From Streptomyces sp. JHA26 (GTDB lineage: Bacteria; Actinomycetota; Actinomycetes; Streptomycetales; Streptomycetaceae), in NCBI RefSeq assembly GCF_002005565.1, contig NZ_BDJC01000003.1, positions 1 to 64,000 on the forward strand: a stretch of DNA of 64,000 nucleotides, written 5' to 3'. Positions 15,401 to 22,974 of this stretch are shown here, piece after piece. Made by a program: the position numbers and the translations under genes. Under the pieces are notes generated by a model that saw only the letters and a list, made by a program, of their open reading frames with translations, made no database searches and was not told the DNA's origin. Position 1 is the first letter of the stretch. The number at the start of each line of letters is the position of its first letter.

Positions 15401-17040
15401 CGGTCTCGCACGCCCTCGCCGTCGTCGTCGGTGACCGTACGCGGGAGATCGCGGCGGCTTTCCTGCCCGCCCCGGCGTCCGCATCCGCTCCGGCGTCCGC
15501 ATCCGCTCCGGCGTCCGTACCCGCCCCGGGCGGGGCCCGGACACCGGGAGACGCCGACGGCCGGGGGCGGGAAGCCCGTGAGCAGGAGGCGGAGCTGGCC
15601 GAGACGCTTCTCGCCGCGTTGCTGGACCCCCTGCTCGGCCCCGGCGAGCGGCCCGTCGAGGTGAGCGCGCTGCCCGTGGCGGAGACGGGCCGCCGGCTGT
15701 TCGCCGGCTGGCTGGACTTCCTCCGGGAACGGCAGGTCCTGACCCGCTCGGCCGGGACCGTGGCCCGCGGCCCCCGCTGGGCCGTGGTCCGCGACGGAGC
15801 ACGGGCCGGCGCGCTGCGCGACCGGATCGCCGGCGGCCGTCTCCAGCAGGTCGTGGACGGCTGGGCCGGGGCGATGCCCCTGCTGTCCGCGGTGCTCGCC
15901 GGCACCGCGGACACCGACGCCCTGGCCGACGACCCCGTTCTGTCCCCCGACGGGCTCGCGCTCCGGCTGCCCGGCGTCGGCGCCTGCCTGGACGCCGTGG
16001 CGCGGGAGGTGGGGGCCCTGTACGACGACGGCGGCCGGGTGCTCGACGTCGCCGAGTGGGCGGGCGCGGGCGGCCGGAGCGCGGCCGCACTGCTGGAGCG
16101 GCTGAAGCCCGGCACGGTCGACTACGTGCTGCTCGACGAGCGGGAGGCCCGGATCGCCGCCGCCGAGGCCCGGCTCGCCGGTTCCGGGCACCGGGTACGG
16201 ACGGCCCGGCAGGACGCCTTCGCCGTACCCGAGTCGAGACTCGCCGCGTTCGACGTCCTCGTGGTGAACGACGCCCTGGGCCGGGAGCCGGATCCGGACG
16301 CCGCCGCGCGGGTGCTGGCCCTGCTGGGCAGGCCCGGCAGCCGGGTGTTCCTCGTCGCGGGGGAGACGGCCTCCCCCCTGGCGGTCCCGACGGTGCCCGC
16401 CGCGTCCCCGGCCGCCGACGCGACCCGGTGGCTGCGGGCCCTGGAACGGGCCGGGTTCACCCGGGGCGAGCTGTCCGGGCGCGAGCCCGACGGCGTGGTG
16501 CTGATCACCGCCCGGCGCCCGGCCGGGGACGACGCCGACCGCGTCGCCGACCCGTCGGCGCTGCGTTCCTGGCTCGCCGACCGGCTCCCGGCCCACATGA
16601 TCCCCGGCTCCCTCGTCGGCCTGGCCGAACTGCCGTTGAGCGCCAACGGCAAGGTGGACCGGAAGCGGGTGGAGCAGGCTCTCGGGGACGCCGCAGCTCC
16701 GGCCGAGGGCGTCGGGGATCCCCCACGGGGTCCCGTGGAGGAGGCCGTGGCGGAGCTCTGGGCACGCGTCCTCGGCACGCCGGTCACCGCGCGCGGCGCG
16801 GGTTTCTTCGCCCTGGGCGGGGACAGTGTGACGGCGACCCGGCTGGTGGCCGCCGTCCGCGGCCGGCTGGGCGTGGAACTGCCGATGCGCGACGTCCTGC
16901 GGGCCCCGACCGTGGCGGGAATGGCCGCGCTGGTGGGCGAGCTGAGGGCCCGGCGCGGCCTGGACCGGGACCCGGGCGACGACGCTCCCGCGGGAGCGCC
17001 GGGCGGCCCGTCCGAGGAGTTCGAGGAGGGCGAGCTGTGA
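12475..17040 (+). CDS. PchE-like NRPS: ArCP-Cy-A(Cys)-embedded MT-like-PCP
   Basis: A 1521-residue synthetase that should carry salicylate and build the first thiazoline. The order is: aryl carrier domain (Ser40 in ELGLQSLQLM), heterocyclisation domain (FPLTAVQQAY near 106; Cy motif DLLVAD near 237), adenylation domain (FTSGSTGTPKG near 704; FDLSVWDVFG and GGATEAAIWS as in cysteine-activating domains), a long insert at about 990-1360 with a degraded methyltransferase-like fold, and a PCP (GGDS, Ser1451). In pyochelin PchE the corresponding insert epimerises the cysteinyl unit, so the same role is likely. The codon for Leu just before the ArCP serine is TTA (12586-12588). ATG 12475 (MSGTTAGQ) begins the ArCP; an in-frame ATG at 12427 has GAAGG 4 bases away and cannot be excluded. 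Confidence 0.92.
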   Translation: MSGTTAGQPVDLRTEVAALLGIELGPGDDDTNLFELGLQSLQLMSLVNRMNRSGAGVDFTEMAQDPRLRAWYGLLASRAAAGGPEPGAEPEPAPGPVAPVDERAPFPLTAVQQAYWIGRGADRPLGGVGCHAYLEIDTRDVAADRLERAVVALVRRHPMLRASFADDGTQRITEDVTWPGLTVHDLTGLPAKTAEDALLDLREHLSHRVLDVAAGEVLDVRLSLCPGGAQRIHVNADLLVADVHSIRVLLSDLAALYADPADSAAPRYTFPRYLADTAASRAAGRERAREYWRRRLPELPGGPALPLAADPGEIGVPRFARRSHTLTPEEWRALQRRAAEHGLTPAVSLVTAFSEILVRWSGQQRFLLNIPLFDRDRDLHPDIERIVADFTSLLLLEVDLPADAGFADRARAIQARLHDDVGHAAYTGVDVLRDFVRTDTATPRTAPVVFACNLDAPLVPDDFAARFGELSWMVSQTPQVWLDHQVYGTREGGLLLAWDVVEALFPEGVTATMFAAYTDLVRRLATADWSLPPDIPLPESQLRRRTEVNSVTRRESGRLLHQAFFERAAGRAGDPALLWGEDGRLTHGELADRALRVAGALAARGVGPGSPVVVTAPKGPDQIAAVLGVLAAGGTYVPVGVDQPAGRRDRIHALSRCELVLDGTGAPPPTGTATPFLPLSEALRAAPLDAPVEVSADESAYVIFTSGSTGTPKGVEVGHRAAVNTVEDIDERYGLGPADRVLAVSALDFDLSVWDVFGPLAEGGALVLVDETDRRDAHRWLALCERHAVTVWNSVPALMDMLLTAADGAPLPASLRLALLSGDWIGLDLPGRLDRATDGRCRLVALGGATEAAIWSNAHEVTAVPAHWRSVPYGRPLANQRFRVVDPYGRDCPDWVPGELWIGGTGVARGYRGDPELTRERFPRASDGRWYRTGDQGRYWPDGTLEFLGRIDHQVKINGFRVELGEIESVLQAHPAVSHALAVVVGDRTREIAAAFLPAPASASAPASASAPASVPAPGGARTPGDADGRGREAREQEAELAETLLAALLDPLLGPGERPVEVSALPVAETGRRLFAGWLDFLRERQVLTRSAGTVARGPRWAVVRDGARAGALRDRIAGGRLQQVVDGWAGAMPLLSAVLAGTADTDALADDPVLSPDGLALRLPGVGACLDAVAREVGALYDDGGRVLDVAEWAGAGGRSAAALLERLKPGTVDYVLLDEREARIAAAEARLAGSGHRVRTARQDAFAVPESRLAAFDVLVVNDALGREPDPDAAARVLALLGRPGSRVFLVAGETASPLAVPTVPAASPAADATRWLRALERAGFTRGELSGREPDGVVLITARRPAGDDADRVADPSALRSWLADRLPAHMIPGSLVGLAELPLSANGKVDRKRVEQALGDAAAPAEGVGDPPRGPVEEAVAELWARVLGTPVTARGAGFFALGGDSVTATRLVAAVRGRLGVELPMRDVLRAPTVAGMAALVGELRARRGLDRDPGDDAPAGAPGGPSEEFEEGEL
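15472..15519 (+). repeat. 18-bp tandem repeat in NRPS linker
   Basis: The unit CCGGCGTCCGCATCCGCT occurs twice and then in part, encoding a Pro-Ala-Ser-rich linker (PASASAPASASAPA) between the A-domain core and the MT-like insert of the PchE-like NRPS. It probably varies in copy number between strains. Confidence 0.85.
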
Positions 17041-17837
17041 CCCCGGCGGACCACCGCGCGTCCTCCGCGCCACGCGTCTTCTCCCGGCGCGCGCACGCGC
17101 GTTCCCGGCTCGTCTGCTTCCCCCACGCCGGGGGTGCCGCGGGCGGCTACCGCGGCTGGTCCCTCGACGCCCCCTGGGACGTCGAGGTGCGCGCGGTGCA
17201 GTACCCCGGCCGCGGTGACCGCTTCGGCGAGCGGACCGCCACCGACATGGAGAGCCTCCTGGACGACCTCGTCCCCGGGCTGAGCGGGGGGTTCACCGGC
17301 GAGGAGTCCGCTTCCTGCGTGTTCTTCGGACACAGCATGGGTGCCTCCGTGGCCTACGAGGCCGCGCGCAGGCTCGCCCTGACCGGCCGCCCGCCGGCGG
17401 CGCTCGTCGTCTCCGGTCAGCCCGCCCCGCACCGGACCCGGGGCGGCGACCTCCACCGCGCCACCGACGCCGAACTCCTCGCGGACCTGAAGAGGCTCGG
17501 CGGCACCGCCCGGGACGTCATGGACGACGACGCGCTCCTGGAGGCCCTGCTGCCCGCCGTCCGCAGCGACTACAGGGTCATCGAGACCTACCGGCCGTCT
17601 CCCGGAGGGGTGCTGGGCATCCCGGTGACCGTGCTGTACGCCGCCGACGACCCGGAGGTCACCGCGGAGGAGGCCGCCGCCTGGGGCGAGCTCACCACCG
17701 GGCCCTGCGAGGTGGAGGTCTTCACGGGCGGCCACTTCTACCTGGAGAGCCGGCGCGAGACCGTTCTCCCGCGCGTCTTCGAGGCGGTGCGCGCGGCGCT
17801 GCCCGAGACCGCCACCGCCTGGCCGTCCACACCGTGA
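17037..17837 (+). CDS. Type II thioesterase, PchC/YbtT-like
   Basis: A 266-residue alpha/beta hydrolase with GHSMG nucleophile elbow (Ser100), early motif CFPHAGG and late GGHFYL histidine motif, typical of stand-alone editing thioesterases that clear mis-primed carrier proteins. Its GTG overlaps the stop of the PchE-like NRPS (GTGA), so it is coupled to it. Pyochelin PchC and yersiniabactin YbtT do this job in their pathways. Confidence 0.9.
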   Translation: MTPADHRASSAPRVFSRRAHARSRLVCFPHAGGAAGGYRGWSLDAPWDVEVRAVQYPGRGDRFGERTATDMESLLDDLVPGLSGGFTGEESASCVFFGHSMGASVAYEAARRLALTGRPPAALVVSGQPAPHRTRGGDLHRATDAELLADLKRLGGTARDVMDDDALLEALLPAVRSDYRVIETYRPSPGGVLGIPVTVLYAADDPEVTAEEAAAWGELTTGPCEVEVFTGGHFYLESRRETVLPRVFEAVRAALPETATAWPSTP

Positions 17838-17896
17838 CGCGCCGTCGGACGACGACGGCCGCACACCGTTTCCGTCAACGGACAGAGAGGATCCCC

Positions 17897-19495
17897 ATGC
17901 TGGAGGGCTGCGTGCCTTGGCCTGAACCGGTGGCCCGCGCGTACAGGGAGCAGGGGTACTGGAACACGGACGTCCTCGGTACCTGGACCGCGCCCGCACC
18001 GCAACGGCGGTCCGGAACCGCGCTGGTGACGGCGGCCGGCGACGTCACCCACGAGGAGCTCGACCGGGCGGCCGACCGCATGGCCGCGGGCCTGCTGCAC
18101 GCGGGCCTGGCGCCCGGCGACCGGGTCGTCGTCCAACTCCCCAACGACGTGGACCTCGTGGTGCTGAGCCTGGCACTCTTCCGGACCGGCATCCTGCCGG
18201 TGTACGCCCTGCCCGCACACCGCTCGACCGAGATCACCCACCTCGTGACGACGTCCGGGGCCGTCGCCTACGTCTGCCCCGAACGCGTCCTCGACTGCGA
18301 CTTCCGGCTCGTCGCCCGGGAGGTGCTCGACCGCGCGGAGAGCCTGCGGCACGTGTTCGTGGCCGGTGACCCGGGCCCGTACACCACCCTGTCCTCCCTC
18401 GACGCCGATCCCGTCGCCCTGCCCGCGCCGGATCCCGAGGACGTCGCCCTGTTCCTCCTGTCCGGCGGCACCTCCGGACCGCCGAAGCTGATACCGCGGA
18501 CGCACGCGGACTACGCGTACCAACTGCGGGAGACGGCGCGGCTGTGCGGAGTCGGGCCGGACAGCGTCTACCTCGCGGCGCTGCCCGTGGAGCACAACTT
18601 CGCGCTCGGCTGCCCCGGCGTCCTGGGCACGCTCCGCGCCGGAGGAACGGCCGTGCTCGCCCCGGCGCCCACCGCGGACGTGTGCTTCCCGCTCATCGAA
18701 CGGGCCGGAGTGACGATCACCTCGCTGGTGCCCCCGCTGGTGCCGCTGTGGCTCGACGCGGCCGAGTGGACGGAGTGCGACCTGTCCTCCCTGCGCACCG
18801 TCCAGGTGGGCGGTGCCCGGCTCGCCCCGGAGACGGCCCGGCAGGTGCCGAAGGCCCTCGGCTGCACCCTCCAGCAGGTGTACGGGATGGCGGAGGGACT
18901 GCTCAACTACACACGGCTCGACGACCCCGAGGACGTGATCGTCCACACGCAGGGGCGACCGCTGTCCCCGGCCGACGAGGTGCGGGTGGTCCGGGAGGAC
19001 GGGACCGAGGCCGGACCGGGGGAGACGGGCGAGCTGTTCACCCGCGGGCCCTACACCCTGCGTGGGTACTACCGCGCGGGGGAACGCAACCTCACCCGGT
19101 TCACCGAGGAGGGCTTCTACCGCACGGGCGACCTGGTGCGCCGCACCGCGGAGGGCGACTTCGAGGTCGTCGGCAGGACCAACGACGTCGTGAACCGGGG
19201 CGGGGAGAAGGTGCCGACGCTGGAGGTGGAGGAACACCTGCTCGCCACCCTCCCGCTGCTGGGAGCCGCCGTCCTCGCCCTGCCCGACCCCCTGATGGGG
19301 GAGCGGACCTGCGCCTGCGTCGTCCCCAGGGACAGTGCGCACCCGCCGACCCTGCGGGAGGTGCAGGCCGCGTTCAAGAGCCGGGGAGTCGCCGCCTACA
19401 AGGTGCCGGACCAGCTGGTGGTCCTGGAACGGCTGCCGGTGACCGGCGTCGGCAAGGTCGACAAGCGGGCCCTTCGCGCACGCCTGGAGACCTGA
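17897..19495 (+). CDS. Salicylate-AMP ligase, YbtE/PchD-like
   Basis: A 532-residue stand-alone adenylating enzyme that should activate salicylate and load it on the ArCP of the PchE-like NRPS. The start MLEGCVPWPEPVARAYREQG is close to the start of YbtE-type ligases and fixes ATG 17897, which has AGAGAGGA upstream. The P-loop is LLSGGTSGPPKLIPRTH (about residue 187), with YGMAEGL, YRTGDL and the terminal GKVDK lysine motif all intact. It is the last gene of the plus-strand operon that starts with the ABC pair, and a hairpin follows. Confidence 0.93.
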   Translation: MLEGCVPWPEPVARAYREQGYWNTDVLGTWTAPAPQRRSGTALVTAAGDVTHEELDRAADRMAAGLLHAGLAPGDRVVVQLPNDVDLVVLSLALFRTGILPVYALPAHRSTEITHLVTTSGAVAYVCPERVLDCDFRLVAREVLDRAESLRHVFVAGDPGPYTTLSSLDADPVALPAPDPEDVALFLLSGGTSGPPKLIPRTHADYAYQLRETARLCGVGPDSVYLAALPVEHNFALGCPGVLGTLRAGGTAVLAPAPTADVCFPLIERAGVTITSLVPPLVPLWLDAAEWTECDLSSLRTVQVGGARLAPETARQVPKALGCTLQQVYGMAEGLLNYTRLDDPEDVIVHTQGRPLSPADEVRVVREDGTEAGPGETGELFTRGPYTLRGYYRAGERNLTRFTEEGFYRTGDLVRRTAEGDFEVVGRTNDVVNRGGEKVPTLEVEEHLLATLPLLGAAVLALPDPLMGERTCACVVPRDSAHPPTLREVQAAFKSRGVAAYKVPDQLVVLERLPVTGVGKVDKRALRARLET

Positions 19496-19506
19496 GGGAA
19501 CCGTGG

Positions 19507-19557
19507 CCGCAGGCCCGGATCACCGGCCGTGCCACGGCCGGTGATCCGGGCCTGCGG
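19507..19557. terminator. Bidirectional terminator, 25-bp perfect inverted repeat
   Basis: Bases 19507-19531 are the reverse complement of 19533-19557. The repeat sits between the convergent ligase gene (+, ends 19495) and TetR 1 (-, ends 19558). Confidence 0.88.
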
Positions 19558-20244
19558 TCATGTCGCCTTCCGGGCCCCGCCCGTCCGGGACAGCAGTCCG
19601 TCGATGATGGCCACCAGGCCCTCGCGGTGGGTGTCCCGGGTGGTGATCTCGTCCCACCGGTCGGCGAGCGAGGCGAGCCGGGGGAACTCCTCCGGCGCCA
19701 GGGCGGCGAACGCCTTGTCCCGGTGCGGCGGCCGTTCCAGCCCCGCGTGGCGCCGCTCGCGGTTCACCCGGATGGTGAGCTCGCCCGCCGTGTAGTACCA
19801 GATGACGCGGTAGGCGTAGACGGCCTCCTCCGGGCTGAGTCCGCACCGGACGCAGGCGTCGATCATGTTCTCCACGATCCACAGCGCGGACACGGCCATC
19901 AGGTCGTCGGAGGCGAGGATCTCCACGATCCACGGGCACTCGGCGAGGATGTCGTGCAGCGCCTGGCTCGCCGCGATCAGCCGTTCACGCGGGTCGGCGG
20001 GCAGCGGGGGGCGCGGGAACCGCTGGGCGTGGCGTTCGAGCAGCAGGAGCAGCAACTCGTCCTTGTCACGCACGTAGTGGTAGAGCGCCATCGCCGTGCT
20101 CGACAGCTCCTGCGCCAGTCGGCGCATCGACAGGTTCTCCGGCCCTTCCTCGTCCAGGAGGCGCTGGGCCGCCGTGAGGATGGCCTCCTGGGACAGGCGG
20201 GGTGGACGGCCGGTCCGGCCGGTGCGTCGGGTCTGAGACGTCAT
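19558..20244 (-). CDS. TetR family regulator 1
   Basis: A 228-residue regulator with an N-terminal helix-turn-helix (LSMRRLAQELSSTAMALYHY) and a C-terminal ligand domain of the TetR_C type. ATG 20244 has AGGAAG upstream. It follows reductase 2 by 91 bp in the same direction and is a clear paralogue of the TetR at 21505-22194, which shares the recognition-helix region and the DPRERL segment. It is a candidate to bind the boxes at 8764, 22333 and 38941. Confidence 0.88.
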   Translation of the reverse strand: MTSQTRRTGRTGRPPRLSQEAILTAAQRLLDEEGPENLSMRRLAQELSSTAMALYHYVRDKDELLLLLLERHAQRFPRPPLPADPRERLIAASQALHDILAECPWIVEILASDDLMAVSALWIVENMIDACVRCGLSPEEAVYAYRVIWYYTAGELTIRVNRERRHAGLERPPHRDKAFAALAPEEFPRLASLADRWDEITTRDTHREGLVAIIDGLLSRTGGARKAT

Positions 20245-20335
20245 CCCTGGTCTTCCTGTTGTTCGTGCCGGGGCGGAACGGGGCGTCGGCCACGGCCCGG
20301 CCCGCGTACGCGGCCGCCCGGCCGCGCCGCCGGCC

Positions 20336-21508
20336 TCATCCGGGGTGCCGGGCGGCCAGCGGCGCCGTCGTCGTGCCCGGCTCGCCGGTCGGGACCTCCG
20401 TCGTCCGCGCCGTCGCCCGCGGGAGGTGGCGCACGATCCAGTCGGCGGTGTCCCTGGGAGGCAGCGTAGCCGCCATGACGTGGACACCGGAGGGGACCCG
20501 GCCCTTCGTGACCTCGTGCGCCGTGACCGAGGCGATCACCCCCGCCAGTCCGGTCACGTCGGTGCAGTGCAGGAGCGCGCTCCTGCGGACGGGGGTGCCG
20601 TCGGCCGTCAGCCCCTCGAGTGTGCCGTACAGGACCTGGTAAGGGGAGCTTCCGGCGGCGTCCCGCAGGCTCTCCCTGGCCAGTTCCCGGGCGGCGGCCA
20701 TGAGCTTCCCGCCGTCGCCCGCCGCGGGACCGCGCAGGGCGAACCGGTCCAGGAAGGCGGGCACACCGGGGCCCTTCAGCACCTCGTGCCAGCTGGCCTC
20801 CTCGAGCCGCAGGAGGTAGGCCTGCTGCCGGAGTTCCTCGGGGAGGACCCGGCGGACGGCGACGGCGTGGGCCGGCGGTGCCGCCGGCGGAGCGAGCGCC
20901 TGGGGCACCGGAAGGACCGCCTCGTCCAGCGGGCCTTCGCCGTCACGCGTACCGCAGTCCTGCGGGCGCCCGTCGTCGGGGTCGACCGCCCGGCGCTTGC
21001 CGAGCAGGCAGGAGACCGCCGTGTGGGGCGGGATGGCGCCGAGACCGCCCCACCAGCCGCTGAAGCGGGTCGCGGAGTCGAGCCCGTCGGCCAGCCAGCG
21101 CGGCACCCAGCCGGCCAGGGTGCCCGAGAGGCCCGTGAAGAGCACCGCCGAGCACGGCCCCGCCGGAGTGCGCGAGCCGCCGTCGTCCGTCATGCCCACG
21201 TAGTGGACGCCGGCCGCGAGGGTCGCGGCGCGGACCCGGCCGCGGAGCGAGAACGCGGTCCCGGAACAGTCGAGCACGGTGGCGCAGCCGCGGGTGAAGT
21301 GCATCAGGCTCTGGCTGTCGCGGGCGTCGACCACCGCGGCCTCCGCGCGGTCCCCGAGCGTCCGGGTGGACCGCCAGGCCCGGTCGGCGGAGCGTCCGCC
21401 GATCCGCAGCCGGTATCCGCCCTGGGCGGCGAGGAAGCGGGCCGCGGCCGCGCCGACGCGCCCGTACCCGCCCAGGATCCCGATCAGGGGTGCCGTGTCG
21501 TTGCTCAT
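20336..21508 (-). CDS. Saccharopine dehydrogenase-like reductase 2, putative thiazolinyl imine reductase paralogue
   Basis: A 390-residue paralogue of the protein at 5762-6901. Both open with G-I/V-LGGYG-x-VGAAAAR and share LRIGGR, a Cys/Ser-Gly segment near 100 and the SPYQVLYGTLE / SPYHVLCGVLE pair near the end. Its ATG overlaps the stop of the upstream TetR (ATGA). It may reduce the same or a different ring imine of the product, or it may have replaced the first copy in one branch of a mixed metabolite family. Nothing in the sequence decides this. Confidence 0.75.
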   Translation of the reverse strand: MSNDTAPLIGILGGYGRVGAAAARFLAAQGGYRLRIGGRSADRAWRSTRTLGDRAEAAVVDARDSQSLMHFTRGCATVLDCSGTAFSLRGRVRAATLAAGVHYVGMTDDGGSRTPAGPCSAVLFTGLSGTLAGWVPRWLADGLDSATRFSGWWGGLGAIPPHTAVSCLLGKRRAVDPDDGRPQDCGTRDGEGPLDEAVLPVPQALAPPAAPPAHAVAVRRVLPEELRQQAYLLRLEEASWHEVLKGPGVPAFLDRFALRGPAAGDGGKLMAAARELARESLRDAAGSSPYQVLYGTLEGLTADGTPVRRSALLHCTDVTGLAGVIASVTAHEVTKGRVPSGVHVMAATLPPRDTADWIVRHLPRATARTTEVPTGEPGTTTAPLAARHPG

Positions 21509-22194
21509 GCGTGTTCTCCGGGGTGTGTCGGACGCCCGACGAGCAGTCCCTCGACGATGTCCTCCAGGGCCTCCCGGTGGGAGTCCCGCGCGGTGAGCGA
21601 GGGCCAGTGGTCGGCGAGCGAGGTCAGACGGGGGAAGGTGTCGGGCGACAGGGTGGCGAAGACCTGTTCGCGCCGAGTGGGGCGGGTCAGTTCGGCGTGG
21701 TGCCGGCGACTGGTCGTGCGGATCAGCAGGACGCCGACCGTGAAGTGCCAGATGGCCTGATGCGCCTGGGCCGCCTCTTCCAGGGTGAGACCGCACTCGA
21801 CGGCCGCGTCGAGGAGTGCCTCCATGACCCACAGCGCGGACACGGCCAGGAGGTCGGGGGAGGCCAGGATCTCGTTCAGGAAGGGGTACTGGGCGAGGGT
21901 GTCGTGGAGCAGCTGGGCCGCCGCGAGGAGTCTCTCGCGCGGGTCCTCGGGCAGGACCGGCCGGGCACGGCCCTGGGAGCGGGAGGCGACCAGCAGGAGC
22001 AGCAGCTCGTGCCGGTCGCGCACGTGGTGGTAGAGGGCCATCGGCGTGATGGACAGCTCCTTGGCGAGCCGTCGCATCGACAGCCGCTGGGGCCCCTCGC
22101 TGTCGAGGATGTGCAGGGCGGCCCTGACGATCGTCTCCTGCGAGAGGGGTGCGGACCGGCGTGCGCCGCCTCCGCGCCTGTTCCGGGGTTTCAT
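21505..22194 (-). CDS. TetR family regulator 2
   Basis: A 229-residue TetR protein with HTH segment LSMRRLAKELSITPMALYHH. I chose ATG 22194, preceded by GGAGAAG at a good distance, over ATG 22218. It heads the minus-strand operon TetR 2 - reductase 2 - TetR 1, and the operator-like box at 22333 lies about 140 bp upstream. Autoregulation is therefore likely. Confidence 0.88.
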   Translation of the reverse strand: MKPRNRRGGGARRSAPLSQETIVRAALHILDSEGPQRLSMRRLAKELSITPMALYHHVRDRHELLLLLVASRSQGRARPVLPEDPRERLLAAAQLLHDTLAQYPFLNEILASPDLLAVSALWVMEALLDAAVECGLTLEEAAQAHQAIWHFTVGVLLIRTTSRRHHAELTRPTRREQVFATLSPDTFPRLTSLADHWPSLTARDSHREALEDIVEGLLVGRPTHPGEHA

Positions 22195-22332
22195 CCCTGC
22201 TTCTCCCATCCGAGTCATGGAGCCGCCCGTTCCGCGCTCCGACCACCGGCCGGATCACTGCGTTGTGCTGGGCTCCTCGGGGCGGGGGTGACAACGACGA
22301 GAGTCCGGGCTAGAGTTATTGTACGCGTAAGA

Positions 22333-22348
22333 CTTACAAGTATAAAAA
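22333..22348. promoter_or_regulatory. Operator-like box B upstream of TetR 2
   Basis: The plus strand reads CTTACAAGTATAAAAA, 14 of 16 identical to the box at 8764. Just upstream GTAAGACTTAC (22327-22337) is a perfect 5+1+5 palindrome that overlaps it. On the minus strand TATACT inside the box would also serve as a -10 element for TetR 2, which fits autorepression. Confidence 0.65.
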
Positions 22349-22558
22349 CCTTGGGAGGACCAGTGGGGGAGTCGAGGCGGAACCAGGAGCCGGGCCGGCC
22401 CGTGGTGACGCCGGCCCGGAGGGCGGGGGGTCCGGCTCCCGGATGAGACGGACTCCGCCGGGCGCCGCCGTGCGGCGCGACGGACGGAGTCCGGGCGGCC
22501 CGGCCGATCCCCCGTGCAAAAGCGCCGGGCCGCCCCGTATTGGCCGTCGTGAAGGCAA

Positions 22559-22609
22559 TTGAATTCGGCCAGGGCCCAGTCGTGGAAAAGGCTTTCCAGG
22601 TCAATTCAA
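22559..22609. repeat. Nested inverted repeats in the salicylate synthase leader
   Basis: TTGAATT (22559-22565) pairs with AATTCAA (22603-22609), and inside it TGGAAA (22583-22588) pairs with TTTCCA (22593-22598). This could be a protein site or an RNA fold; no function is known to me. Confidence 0.45.
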
Positions 22610-22974
22610 GGCAAAGTCTCGATGGTGCAACGAAATGCTGTTGGTGGGAGGGGGGGTCGTTGGTAGAGTCCACCCCGGTTCGGCCGCTCTTGGGGTTCAT
22701 GGGAGCCGCAGGAGTATTCAGCCACCCGGGGGAACAGTGTGTTTCGGGGGGATGGCTTCCTGTCGGAGGAAGGCTTCACAGGTGTGTTCGAGCAGGCCCA
22801 CGTGCCACTCGGACCTGCACTGATGGACAGTTCATCGCGTGCGGTGCCATCCTGTGACCACTTTCCCGTGACGCGGAGTCGATATTCTCCGGAATTCTCC
22901 TGTGGGGGAACGGCCGAGTGTTTTTCGCCCTGGTAGTGATCAATCTCGGTCGTAAGCTCCAAGGAGGAATAACC

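Larger units (their letters stand above)
22195..22974. other. 780-bp divergent regulatory region between TetR 2 and the salicylate synthase
   Basis: No gene is convincing here. It holds the operator-like box at 22333, a GC-rich hairpin (22449-22457 pairing with 22485-22493 around an inner GC stem) that could end leftward or rightward leader transcripts, the nested inverted repeats at 22559-22609, and a long leader before the strong ribosome site AAGGAGG of the salicylate synthase. Base composition from about 22550 is more AT-rich than the neighbouring genes. I looked for a DmdR/IdeR-type iron box and did not find one. Confidence 0.55.

Noticed and set aside
22604..22627. SARP heptamer repeats TTCAAGG and TCGATGG
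   Set aside because: The spacing of 14 bp does not fit the usual 11 or 22 bp and the heptamers differ.
22739..22936. Short open frames in the salicylate synthase leader
   Set aside because: Third-position G/C is not raised and no ribosome site precedes them.
22195..22974. An iron-responsive DmdR/IdeR box for the metallophore genes
   Set aside because: I searched the divergent gaps for the TTAGGTTAGSCTAACCTAA-type palindrome and saw none, so iron control is not claimed.
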